DNA from: Chitinophagales bacterium
GTDB taxonomy: Bacteria > Bacteroidota > Bacteroidia > Chitinophagales > Chitinophagaceae
Assembly: GCA_015655015.1 (NCBI GenBank)
Contig: JAATFV010000063.1
Coordinates: forward strand, 62,001-126,000
Direction: 5' to 3'
Length of the DNA: 64,000 bases
Shown here: positions 50,570 through 57,913 of the stretch, piece by piece
How the letters are laid out: every line of letters starts with the position of its first letter
Position numbering within the stretch: position 1 is the stretch's first letter
Notes under the pieces: generated by a model
The model's database searches: none
Told to the model about the DNA's origin: nothing
What the model saw: the letters and a program-made list of their open reading frames with translations, nothing else
Made by a program: the position numbers and the translations under genes

Positions 50570-51076
50570 TTAGAAAGATGAAGAAACAACATTGTTCAGC
50601 GACCTCTTCTCAAAGAGGCCCCCCATCAGGGAAAGAACTATAAAGAAAAGATTGAAAACCACATGCTGTCCCCAGGTTAACTCCTGTATCACCCCTCCAC
50701 AGCTGCATGGCAGGTGGTATTTAAGGCCCAGCATAAGAAGAAGATAAACCGTGAAAATGACCAGCAGGCAAAAGGAAACATAGAACCCAATACGCCTGAT
50801 CCTGCCCGGGATCAGCAGAGCCGCTGCTATCCCTAATTCCAGCACCGGTACGATCCATACTATCCATCCGGCGAAATGTCGAATCCAGGGATAACCTTCC
50901 AGCTGAAACCGGAACAGATGCCATCGGAAGAGCTTACTCGAAGCCGCATACACCCATAAAAGTATCAGTAAAAAGACGCAGACCTCTACAATACTACTTT
51001 TCTTTTTTGCGATAAATGCTAAGGAGGGAAGCCCCTTAATGGTTCTTGCAGACATAACGATAGATTTGTACTCCAT
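50570..51076 (-). CDS. MauE/DoxX-type redox-associated membrane protein
   Basis: A 168-residue protein with four membrane helices (about 32-50, 68-90, 97-117, 136-154) and the motif LKYHLPCSCGGVIQELTWGQHVVFN, the signature of the MauE-like group: a Cys-x-Cys near the periplasmic face before the last helix. MauE is needed for disulfide-rich methylamine dehydrogenase maturation; Bacteroidota homologues are usually unassigned. A second ATG at 51055 is possible. It pairs with the small two-cysteine protein downstream and faces the susCD operon convergently. Confidence 0.78.
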   Translation of the reverse strand: MEYKSIVMSARTIKGLPSLAFIAKKKSSIVEVCVFLLILLWVYAASSKLFRWHLFRFQLEGYPWIRHFAGWIVWIVPVLELGIAAALLIPGRIRRIGFYVSFCLLVIFTVYLLLMLGLKYHLPCSCGGVIQELTWGQHVVFNLFFIVLSLMGGLFEKRSLNNVVSSSF

Positions 51077-51159
51077 GAATACTAAATGGAAGGTCGTTAG
51101 AATCTTAGAACCGAGGCCGCAAAAACCGGGAAGTAATTGTCCGATTACTTAAATCCAAG

Positions 51160-51561
51160 TTACGAAGAGAAGAAAGGTGTTTCCAAATCAGGGGGTGTGA
51201 CTTTCGGCAGCATTTGTGTTACTTTTAGCCGGCCGTTTTTTTTCCGGTATTGATCGGGGGAGAGGCCCGTCCGCTCTTTGAACACCTTATTAAAGCTGCG
51301 GACTTTTTTATACCCGCACTGCCCTGCGATGGACTTTACCGGTTCATCCGTCTCCCGCAATAAGATAGCGGCCTTCTCCAAACGCTGCTGCAGGATGTAT
51401 GCATGCAGCGAAGTCCCGAAGATTTCCCGGAACAACTCCTGCAGCTTGGTCTTATTGATGGAAAAATGCCTGCAAATGAATGCCACCGGCATTTCCCGGT
51501 GGAGATTGCCGTCAATAAATTCCCTGATCTGCAGGAGCAGGCCGATGTCCTTTTGATTCAT
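51160..51561 (-). CDS. Short AraC-family transcriptional regulator
   Basis: A 133-residue protein made almost only of the two-helix-turn-helix AraC DNA-binding domain (EMPVAFICRHFSINKTKLQELFREIFGTS, then EPVKSIAGQCGYKKVRSFNKVFKERTGLSPDQYRKKN). It lacks a ligand-binding N-terminal domain, so it may act constitutively or through a partner. It lies 84 bases upstream of the MauE-like gene on the same strand and is the obvious candidate to regulate it. Confidence 0.9.
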   Translation of the reverse strand: MNQKDIGLLLQIREFIDGNLHREMPVAFICRHFSINKTKLQELFREIFGTSLHAYILQQRLEKAAILLRETDEPVKSIAGQCGYKKVRSFNKVFKERTGLSPDQYRKKNGRLKVTQMLPKVTPPDLETPFFSS

Positions 51562-51672
51562 CGTAAGAAAGGTTTAAGAGTTCATAGTCTTTCCATGGAT
51601 ATCAAAAGGAGAACCGGTCCTATAAAAAAGGTAAGGTTAATTTTTTATTTTCTAAAAGTAAATTGGAGCTGG

Positions 51673-51703
51673 TAAGTATTTACTTGTATGATTAAAATAC
51701 TTA
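51673..51703. other. Inverted repeat at the 3' end of the M23-type gene
   Basis: TAAGTATTT (51673-51681) and AAATACTTA (51695-51703) are perfect 9-bp arms with a 13-base loop. The right arm covers the stop codon of the minus-strand gene at 51701. No T-run follows, so it is a weak 3' end signal at best. Confidence 0.4.
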
Positions 51704-52594
51704 TCCCTTCTTTTTCTTCAGAGGGGGCTTGGGCTTGCTTATTTCGGCTGTAAGGATAGACTGAGGATGTTCGCTTATATAAATTCCGCCATGTTTCAGT
51801 CTGCCTTTCCCATTCTTCTTGGTCCAGAAGGAAAGGGCAAAAGGAGTATTAAGCTGCCCGCCGGTATAACTGACGCTGAATCTCACATCCGCCCCCCGGC
51901 CATACTTGTCGCCGCCGACAAGACCGATGGGCGTTCCGGCCTCCACCACCTGTCCGGGCTTAACAAAAGCCCCATCCTTTTTGAAGATACCATACTGACC
52001 GAAAGAGCAATCGCCGTGGACAATTTCTATAAAATTCCAGCTTCCTGTAGTGGTGAGGCCGGCATCATTCTCTGTATTGCTCACATCCACCGCAGTCACT
52101 ATACCTCGCCGGGCTGAATAGATCGTATCGCCCGATTTCATTTTCAGCCGGATGGTAAAGCTGCTATCCCCCTCCGCAGCGGCCCCGGCCCCATTCCCCC
52201 TCGTATTCCATACTTCATAAGCCTGCGCTTCCTTCCCGGGAGCTATAGGCAACAAATACGTGAACTCCGGATTGACCGCAGGATGGAGGCATCCTTTCCG
52301 GTAGCTGCTTTTATAGTTGAGCTGTACATCCTTCCCTTTATCGGGCGACACTGTGAATAATTTATTCAGGCCCGGCCGCACTTCCCCTTCATAAGGCAGG
52401 GAATGGTCCGATTGCGCGTTTTTCAGGGTAGTGAACTCTACTGTCACCACATAATCACAATAAGCCCTGTTCATACAGGAAAAAATATAATTGCCCTGCC
52501 TGTCCAGGGTGTAACTGACTTCGATCACTTTCTGGGAAAATAAAGAGGACTGCAGGGCAAAAAGTGCAGCGAACAGCAAAAATATATTTTTCAT
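51701..52594 (-). CDS. Exported M23/LytM-like protein with degenerate metal site
   Basis: A 297-residue protein with a Sec signal peptide (residues 1-20). The C-terminal half follows the M23 peptidase plan (SARRGIVTAVDVS, WNFIEIVHGDCSFGQYGIFKKDGAFVKPGQVVEAGTPIGLVGG, then GADVRFSVSY). In active enzymes the last segment is H-L-H-F and the first motif H-x(3)-D. Here both are replaced (ADVRF, no early His-Asp), so zinc binding and peptidase activity are unlikely. It may be a binding or activator protein, as LytM proteins without catalysis are. It ends in a Lys-rich tail (KPKPPLKKKKG). Confidence 0.75.
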   Translation of the reverse strand: MKNIFLLFAALFALQSSLFSQKVIEVSYTLDRQGNYIFSCMNRAYCDYVVTVEFTTLKNAQSDHSLPYEGEVRPGLNKLFTVSPDKGKDVQLNYKSSYRKGCLHPAVNPEFTYLLPIAPGKEAQAYEVWNTRGNGAGAAAEGDSSFTIRLKMKSGDTIYSARRGIVTAVDVSNTENDAGLTTTGSWNFIEIVHGDCSFGQYGIFKKDGAFVKPGQVVEAGTPIGLVGGDKYGRGADVRFSVSYTGGQLNTPFALSFWTKKNGKGRLKHGGIYISEHPQSILTAEISKPKPPLKKKKG

Positions 52595-52711
52595 CCTATG
52601 ACTTTAGGCATCCAATATACAAACTTTTTTATCAGGCCGGGACTATCCGTTTATGCTATAATAATTTATAGAACCCTTGACAAGATTGAGGGAGGCCGAA
52701 AATCCAAAGAC

Positions 52712-53323
52712 TCATATTTTTTTTCGAGCACGTCTCCTGGATGACATTTCCGTATATATGAGATTTTGATCCATGTGCTCAAACGCTTTTATTGACATAC
52801 CGACGAAAGAAGCCAGATGTTTCACCGGCACGCGGGTGAGTAAATCAGGAGACTCCTGGCGGAGATAATCGTACCGGCGAGAAGTCATATTAGCATGATT
52901 CAACTTATCCTGCTTATCCATCCGGACCATATCATTCATCATCATGACCATTAAATGATAATTAAATTCGACAAATTTTTTTATTAACCGATCTACCAGA
53001 TCTGCCGGGAATGCCCATAAGACAGAGTCTTCTAATGCCTCGATGACCGTGTTGTATTCGTCTAATTTCCCTAAGATTTCCTCAATGGAGACAACAAAAT
53101 CATTTTCCTTTTTAAACCAAATAGTAACTTGCCTTGGCCCCACATTCAAAAAACCTCTTATAAGACCACGCTCCAAAAAATAAATATGATCACAAAGAGT
53201 GCCCTCTTGCTGAATAATATCGTTCTTTTTGAAAGTGACAGGTTTAACGTTTTCGCGTAGATACAACTCCAGTTCAGGAGCCATTCTTTTGTGGCTTTTC
53301 AGGACTTTCATGTACTGTTCCAT
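52712..53323 (-). CDS. Crp/Fnr-family transcriptional regulator
   Basis: Start at ATG 53323 (MEQYMKVLKSHKRMAPELELYL); the ATG at 53389 adds 22 residues of unrelated sequence. The 203-residue protein has a cyclic-nucleotide-binding fold (VKPVTFKKNDIIQQEGTLCDHIYFLERGLIRGF) and a C-terminal winged helix (LLTRVPVKHLASFVGMSIKAFEHM). It lacks the four FNR iron-sulfur cysteines and the Arg-Ser pair of cAMP-binding CRP, so its ligand is unknown. It belongs to the large Bacteroidota Crp-like group that often regulates one neighbouring gene. The small lipoprotein at 53524 is divergent. Confidence 0.87.
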   Translation of the reverse strand: MEQYMKVLKSHKRMAPELELYLRENVKPVTFKKNDIIQQEGTLCDHIYFLERGLIRGFLNVGPRQVTIWFKKENDFVVSIEEILGKLDEYNTVIEALEDSVLWAFPADLVDRLIKKFVEFNYHLMVMMMNDMVRMDKQDKLNHANMTSRRYDYLRQESPDLLTRVPVKHLASFVGMSIKAFEHMDQNLIYTEMSSRRRARKKI

Positions 53324-53523
53324 AGTAGTTGGTAATATTTTATGATTCAATGTATAAATAAAAACTAAAAGGTCGTAATGTTTGTCCATGGGATAATTGA
53401 ATGCACTTATACCACAGCGTAAGTTTACTTATACCTACAAATTTGATTGGATTTCCAATTTTTTATTGCTCTACCTCCAGCTATCTTGTAAGCCATATTT
53501 ATATAATCAATAAAACTTACAAA

Positions 53524-53685
53524 ATGAGAATCAATTTAATTTTGTCTTCAGCCTCTATCCTACTTATTGTCGCCGGCTGTCAGAAAAATAAAATTTTTAG
53601 CGTAAACCCGTCGGCGAAGACAGAGACTGGCACGGCAATCTGGTGGACAAGTACGGCATTCGGTGGATGTGAATATATAAGGTAA
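53524..53685 (+). CDS. 53-residue putative lipoprotein
   Basis: A short frame beginning at ATG 53524: MRINLILSSASILLIVAGCQ is a good lipoprotein leader with Cys19, followed by 34 mature residues that end GTAIWWTSTAFGGCEYIR. Upstream in-frame codons to 53401 do not extend a plausible signal. No family recognised. It might be an intact small surface peptide or the 5' remnant of a longer gene. It is divergent from the Crp/Fnr regulator, which could control it, and convergent with EthD, 11 bases between stops. Confidence 0.5.
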   Translation: MRINLILSSASILLIVAGCQKNKIFSVNPSAKTETGTAIWWTSTAFGGCEYIR

Positions 53686-53696
53686 GGCGGAATGCA

Positions 53697-54011
53697 TCAA
53701 ACTTCTGTTGTATCATATAGGTAAATCTGAACATCATCGTCGTTCGGGGCAAGTATTCTCCTGTCTGCGGCACATTGCTTACCGATCTCGCTCGCGAAGG
53801 CTTGCCGCATGGTCTCCATATCCTCAAAATAGAGGTTTCCGATTAAGAAGACCTTATTATGCCCTGTGGTAGACATAATCGGCGACCTGCTGATCTCATA
53901 TTTCTGCAATCCTGGTAGTCGCTTAGCCAGCGGAATATGTACATTAAAATAGTGCTGCTCAAAGGCCGCCTTATCGGCCGGTGCTCTGTAGATAACGGTC
54001 ATTTTTGCCAT
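53697..54011 (-). CDS. EthD-family small dimeric alpha/beta-barrel protein
   Basis: A 104-residue ferredoxin-like protein: MTVIYRAPADKAAFEQHYFNVHIPLAKRLPGLQKYEIS at the start and the conserved AFASEIGKQCAADRRILA helix. The YFNVHIPLAKRLPG motif is the EthD signature. Members accompany ether or aromatic degradation but many act as generic dimeric reductase or chaperone-like proteins. It follows the GlxA regulator by 11 bases on the same strand, so the two are probably one operon. Confidence 0.9.
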   Translation of the reverse strand: MAKMTVIYRAPADKAAFEQHYFNVHIPLAKRLPGLQKYEISRSPIMSTTGHNKVFLIGNLYFEDMETMRQAFASEIGKQCAADRRILAPNDDDVQIYLYDTTEV

Positions 54012-54022
54012 GGTTGGGTAGT

Positions 54023-54985
54023 TTATACTGCGTTTTTGTTATAACGATTGCGGTATTCGAGCGGCGAAAGCCCTGTGATGTTGCGGAATACTTCCCTGAA
54101 AGCTTTAAGATCCGAATAGCCCACCTCGTACATCACTTCATTAATTGTTTTTCGGCTGGTCTCAAATGCTTTCTTGGCGGTTTCGATCTTTACGCGCTGT
54201 GCGTATTCCAAAGGTGTATTGCCGGTTGCCTTGATAAAACGCCGGTCAAAGTTGCGTCTGCCGATTGCAAAACTGGCGGCCAGGCGTTCGGTGGATATTC
54301 TTTCATCTGGCCTGCTTTCGATATAAGCCTGTGCTTTTTTAATCAGCTCATCATTATGCGTTTTTTGTCCCTTAAATACAATGAATGATGACTGACTCTG
54401 CCGGTCGATTTCGATCTGGAAAACCTTTGCGCAAAAGATCGCCGTTTCGCGGCCGTAATATTTCTCCACCAGGTAAAGAATGAGATTAAGGAATGAATAA
54501 GCGCCCCCGTTGGTATAGATTCCCTGTTCATCGGTGATAAGTTGATCGGGCTGCACATTCACCTTGGGATACAATCGTTTGAGTTGATCTGCGGCAGACC
54601 AATGCGTCGAGCAACTTTTACCGTCCAGTAAACCGGCAGCAGCCAGTAAATAGGCCCCGGTGCAAATACTGGCGATGTCGGCACCCTGCCGGTATTGCCG
54701 GCCGATCCAGTCGATCAGTTCACCGTTGGCGGCAGTTGCACGCTCATAGTTGTGGTTCAGCGAGGGAATGATCACCAGGTCGGTTCTTTGAATCTGCGTA
54801 ATATGTTTATGCGGCCTGGCGGTAAACAACCCACCGTAAAAGTCCACCGTTTGGGAAATACCGGCCAGTTCAACCTGGAATATGGCTTTGTGAAAGGCAT
54901 TGGCCCTGCTGAATATCTTATAAGCCCCCACAATGCTGCTCAGGTTATTCTCGCCGTCAGGAACCAGGATGGTCAGGTGTTTCAT
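54023..54985 (-). CDS. GlxA-type regulator (DJ-1/PfpI plus AraC)
   Basis: Start at ATG 54985 (MKHLTILVPDGENNLSSIVGA), supported by a promoter just upstream. The 320-residue product has an N-terminal DJ-1/PfpI domain with the nucleophile-like cysteine in ASICTGAYLLAAAGLLDGKSCSTHW, and a C-terminal AraC DNA-binding domain (ISTERLAASFAIGRRNFDRRFIKATGNTPLEYAQ, then TINEVMYEVGYSDLKAFREVFRNITGLSPLEYRNR). It is a transcription activator whose ligand is unknown. It likely controls the EthD gene behind it and perhaps the divergent DinB-like gene. Confidence 0.92.
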   Translation of the reverse strand: MKHLTILVPDGENNLSSIVGAYKIFSRANAFHKAIFQVELAGISQTVDFYGGLFTARPHKHITQIQRTDLVIIPSLNHNYERATAANGELIDWIGRQYRQGADIASICTGAYLLAAAGLLDGKSCSTHWSAADQLKRLYPKVNVQPDQLITDEQGIYTNGGAYSFLNLILYLVEKYYGRETAIFCAKVFQIEIDRQSQSSFIVFKGQKTHNDELIKKAQAYIESRPDERISTERLAASFAIGRRNFDRRFIKATGNTPLEYAQRVKIETAKKAFETSRKTINEVMYEVGYSDLKAFREVFRNITGLSPLEYRNRYNKNAV

Positions 54986-54999
54986 TCGATTTCTTTCTA

Positions 55000-55030
55000 C
55001 AAATATAAGGCAAGGCCATGTCCAAATCAA
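55000..55030 (-). promoter_or_regulatory. Promoter of the GlxA-type gene
   Basis: On the minus strand TTG (55028-55030) and TATATTTG (55000-55007) are separated by 20 bases, a good Bacteroidota -33/-7 pair, 14 bases before the ATG at 54985. It fixes the start choice for that gene. Confidence 0.6.
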
Positions 55031-55078
55031 CCCGTCAGATTGTCTAAATGACGCCATGTCCGTCTCATTTTCCGGTAA

Positions 55079-55086
55079 TATATTTG
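55079..55086 (+). promoter_or_regulatory. -7 element four bases before the DinB-like ATG
   Basis: TATATTTG matches TAnnTTTG and ends 4 bases before ATG 55091. If functional the transcript would be leaderless or nearly so. No spaced TTG was found. Confidence 0.4.
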
Positions 55087-55090
55087 TACC

Positions 55091-55717
55091 ATGAAAAGGA
55101 TAAGCATCTGGCTGCTAACGGGATTGTTAGGCCTGGGCGGTCAGGAAAGCATTGCGCAACAAAACAAAACAAAGATGACCCAAAAGGAAATAGACTACGC
55201 CATTCAATTCTTACAGGAAACCGAGTCAGATGTCTTCCATTCGGTAAAACGGTTGAGCGACGTGCAATTAAAATTCAAGCCAGCGCCGGACAAATGGAGC
55301 GTGGAAGAATGCGTCAAACATATTGCCGCAGCAGAAAAGGAACTTTGGGCAATGGCGGAAGCGGTGCTCCAACAACCGGCAAATCCGGAAAAAAAGATAG
55401 GGATCCAGTTTACCGACGAAGCATTGGTCAATGCAGTAGAAGACCGCTCACATAAGTCGAAGACTTTTGCAGCGCTGGAGCCGGCCAATTCACCTTACAA
55501 AACAGCAGCCGAGGCGCTTCAGGCATTTAAAGAGAACCGCGAAAAACTGATCGCTTTTGTGAAAAACACGCAAATAGAACTACGCAATCATGTACTGGAG
55601 CTACCTGTGGGTACCTATGATGCCTACCAGTTTATCCTGCTTATATCGGCGCATAGCAACCGGCACACGCAGCAGATAAAAGAGGTAAAGGCATGTAGTG
55701 ATTTCCCAAAAAGTTGA
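55091..55717 (+). CDS. Exported DinB-family four-helix protein
   Basis: A 208-residue protein with a signal peptide (residues 1-23, ending ESIAQQ) and a DinB/YfiT four-helix bundle: MTQKEIDYAIQFLQETESDVFHSVKRLSDVQLKFKPAPDKWSVEECVKHIAAAEKEL, and a C-terminal ISAHSNRHTQQIKEV in which His residues form the divalent-metal site. Family members are thiol-dependent transferases of unknown substrate. The stop codon at 55715-55717 is also the junction with a truncated yjbQ that follows in the same frame, so this gene sits at the edge of a replaced or inserted segment. Confidence 0.88.
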   Translation: MKRISIWLLTGLLGLGGQESIAQQNKTKMTQKEIDYAIQFLQETESDVFHSVKRLSDVQLKFKPAPDKWSVEECVKHIAAAEKELWAMAEAVLQQPANPEKKIGIQFTDEALVNAVEDRSHKSKTFAALEPANSPYKTAAEALQAFKENREKLIAFVKNTQIELRNHVLELPVGTYDAYQFILLISAHSNRHTQQIKEVKACSDFPKS

Positions 55718-55912
55718 TGCGATTATCTCCATGATGAAGAAGGACCGGATGACATGCCGGCACATCTGAAAACAGCCCTCCTGGGGAGTTCGGTCCTGAT
55801 CCCGATTGCCGGAGGAGCGCTGGCCCTGGGAACCTGGCAGGGCATCTACCTTTGCGAACACCGCAACCAGGGAGGGAACCGACAGCTGGTCATTACCTGT
55901 TGGGGAGAATAA
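55718..55912 (+). pseudogene. yjbQ: Truncated yjbQ: C-terminal fragment only
   Basis: Directly after the DinB-like stop, in the same frame, the sequence translates as DYLHDEEGPDDMPAHLK, then TALLGSSVLIPI, LALGTWQGIYLCEHR and QLVITCWGE before TAA at 55910-55912. This is the conserved C-terminal portion of YjbQ (UPF0047, secondary thiamine-phosphate synthase type), including the GPDDMPAHLK and GTWQGIYLCEHR motifs. About 64 of some 140 codons remain; the N-terminal half is absent and was not found elsewhere in the window. An ATG at 55754 could start a 52-residue fragment, unlikely to fold. The gene was cut when the upstream DNA arrived. Confidence 0.85.
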
Positions 55913-55921
55913 TGCTAAAGC

Positions 55922-56323
55922 TCAAAGAGGATTTTCGTCGAATAGCCGTTGGACCAGCGCCGAATCGAGATAGGCCCTTACTTCCACGATCTTGCCCTCG
56001 GCAAATCTCGCCAGCCAGCAATATTGATTATCAAACCGGAGGCCATTTTTGGCCGTCGTCAGCGAGGAGAGCTCGACTACAGCCCAATGTCCAAAGACCA
56101 TCACATTCGTAACCTCCAGCTGCGTTCCCCGGGGCAGGATCTTTTCCAGTTTTTCAAAGGTGCCGGCAAGAAAATCCGCCTTGCTGTGATAATGCCCGGC
56201 CAGGGGATGGCTTCCCTGCACGATCCAGTCTACATCATCCGCCACACGTACAAAGAAATCAGCGCCATCACTGCCTTCCAGGTGTTTGAAGATATCCCGG
56301 ACGATTACAGGGGTAAGTGTCAT
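55922..56323 (-). CDS. SnoaL/NTF2-like protein
   Basis: A 133-residue alpha+beta-barrel protein. Helix MTLTPVIVRDIFKHLEGSDGADFFVRVADDVDWIVQGSHPLAG is the standard SnoaL-like opening, followed by KADFLAGTFEKLEKILP and strands VTNVMVFGHWAVVELSS, FDNQYCWLARFAEGKIVEVRAYLDSALV. These proteins are cytosolic and either isomerases/hydrolases or ligand-binding. Without active-site knowledge the substrate is unknown. It is convergent with the yjbQ fragment, with 9 bases between stops. Confidence 0.88.
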   Translation of the reverse strand: MTLTPVIVRDIFKHLEGSDGADFFVRVADDVDWIVQGSHPLAGHYHSKADFLAGTFEKLEKILPRGTQLEVTNVMVFGHWAVVELSSLTTAKNGLRFDNQYCWLARFAEGKIVEVRAYLDSALVQRLFDENPL

Positions 56324-56526
56324 ATCTCCTCTTTTTTTAATGACAAGGGTGCAAAATCTATTCCATGCGGAACGCCTGTTTGCTCCCTACAACCTACTCA
56401 GTTTGAGTAAAGTATTCCCCTTCAACGGTTAATATATACTCATTTTCGCCTTGAAAGAGGCATATACGGATCTGGCATTAAATTTCTTACAGACAACCTA
56501 TGCGATCACCCCACTAAAATAAGTCT

Positions 56527-56697
56527 ATGAAGAATTTAACGATAGCTATTTTCACCTTGCTGCTGATCTTTGCCTTTAGCAGCTGTGCTGTGGTAGGAGG
56601 TATTTTCAAAGCCGGTGTATGGGTAGGAGTCCTGGTTGTAGTGGGAATCCTTGCCCTCATTATGTTCCTTATTTCCAAAATGTCTAATAAGAATTAA
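56527..56697 (+). CDS. 56-residue lipoprotein with one membrane helix
   Basis: MKNLTIAIFTLLLIFAFSSC is a lipoprotein leader with Cys20, followed by AVVGGIFKAGVWVGVLVVVG, a second hydrophobic stretch, and a short basic tail (SKMSNKN). This small protein is widespread in Bacteroidota genomes and is sometimes mislabelled as phosphatidate cytidylyltransferase; there is no such domain. Its role is unknown. The TAA stop is followed at once by the GTG start of the next gene (TAAGTG), so the two are translationally linked. Confidence 0.75.
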   Translation: MKNLTIAIFTLLLIFAFSSCAVVGGIFKAGVWVGVLVVVGILALIMFLISKMSNKN

Positions 56698-57882
56698 GTG
56701 GCTACTCTACATCGCACCAAAAAAAGGAAGATCGTATTTATTATCCTGGGGACTCTGCTGGTATTGCTCATTGCCCTGCGGATCGCATTACCCTATATCC
56801 TGCTAAAGGTGGTAAACCGCCAGTTGACACTGATCAAAGGATATTATGGCCATGTCGATGATATCGATGTAGCCCTGATCAGGGGCGCTTACACGATCAA
56901 GAGGATCAAACTGGATAAAGTAGGTGGGAAAATCCCCGTTCCTTTCTTTTCGGCGGATGCCATCGACCTCGCCATCGAATGGAAGGCTATCTTCCATGGC
57001 GCCATCGTAGGCAAGATCCGGGTAGAGCGCCCGATATTGAATTTCGTCAAGGGCCCTACGGAAGCCACCTCGCAGACTAAGATCGATTCCAGCTGGACGG
57101 ATGTCGTCGATAACCTGATGCCGCTTAAGATCAACCGGCTGGAGATCAACCGGGGAGAGATCCACTACCGCGACTTTTACAGCAATCCTAAGATCGACAT
57201 TTTCACCAAACAGGTCCATATCCTGGCGGAAAATTTATCCAATGCCCGGCATAACAAAGAGCTGATGCCTTCCACTGCGGAGGCGACCGCATCCGTATAC
57301 GGGGGAGAGGCTAAATTGCATATGAAGCTAAATGTCCTGAGCAAAATACCCGTATTCGAGGCAAAGGCGGAGCTGATGTCCCTCGATATCACCAATCTGA
57401 ACAATTTTCTCCAGGCCTATGCCAATTTTGATGTGAAACAGGGATCGATCAGCATTTATATGGAAGCGGCTACGAAGGATAACGTCATTAAAGGATATGC
57501 AAAGCCCATCATCAAGGACCTGAAAGTGGTCAACTGGAAAGAGGACAAGGGCCACCCCCTGAAGATCGCCTGGGAGGCTGTTATCGGCGGGGTAGCCTGG
57601 GTCTTTAAGAATCATGGCAAAGACCAGCTGGCTACGAAAGCTGAATTCGAAGGTAATCTGAAGGAGCCTGATTTCAATATATGGTCGATCATTGGTCAGG
57701 TACTGCACAATGCCTTCATTCAGGCCCTCTACCCTTCTTTGGAGAATTCGATCAGCATCAATTCCGTTAAGGCTGAACCGGATAAAAAACCAAAGACCTT
57801 TTTGGGGAAGATCTTCCATCATTCAGGGAAGAAGAAAGAGAAGAAAGAGAAGAAAGAGAAGAAAGAGAAGAAAGAGAAATGA
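56698..57882 (+). CDS. AsmA-like/DUF748 membrane-anchored protein
   Basis: A 394-residue protein starting with GTG immediately after the previous stop. An N-terminal membrane helix (IVFIILGTLLVLLIALRIALPYILL, about 12-36) is followed by a periplasmic beta-rich DUF748 region with LIRGAYTIKRIKLDKVGG, IEWKAIFHGAIVGKIRVERPILNF and MPLKINRLEINRGEIHYRDF. It belongs to the AsmA superfamily, as TamB does, and probably works in envelope lipid or protein transport. The C-terminus is a Lys-Lys-Glu repeat tail encoded by a 9-bp tandem repeat, likely variable in length. Confidence 0.82.
   Translation: MATLHRTKKRKIVFIILGTLLVLLIALRIALPYILLKVVNRQLTLIKGYYGHVDDIDVALIRGAYTIKRIKLDKVGGKIPVPFFSADAIDLAIEWKAIFHGAIVGKIRVERPILNFVKGPTEATSQTKIDSSWTDVVDNLMPLKINRLEINRGEIHYRDFYSNPKIDIFTKQVHILAENLSNARHNKELMPSTAEATASVYGGEAKLHMKLNVLSKIPVFEAKAELMSLDITNLNNFLQAYANFDVKQGSISIYMEAATKDNVIKGYAKPIIKDLKVVNWKEDKGHPLKIAWEAVIGGVAWVFKNHGKDQLATKAEFEGNLKEPDFNIWSIIGQVLHNAFIQALYPSLENSISINSVKAEPDKKPKTFLGKIFHHSGKKKEKKEKKEKKEKKEK
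57832..57876. repeat. Five exact copies of a 9-bp repeat encoding Lys-Lys-Glu
   Basis: AAGAAAGAG is repeated five times in frame at 57832-57876, followed by AAA TGA. Copy-number change would lengthen or shorten the tail by three residues without a frameshift. Confidence 0.95.
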
Positions 57883-57913
57883 GAATATTAGGCCTGTACC
57901 AGACATAATTCTG

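Noticed and set aside
55601..55861. Minus-strand 86-codon open frame across the yjbQ scar
   Set aside because: It runs antisense through the dinB-like end and the yjbQ fragment, and its translation has no recognisable features.
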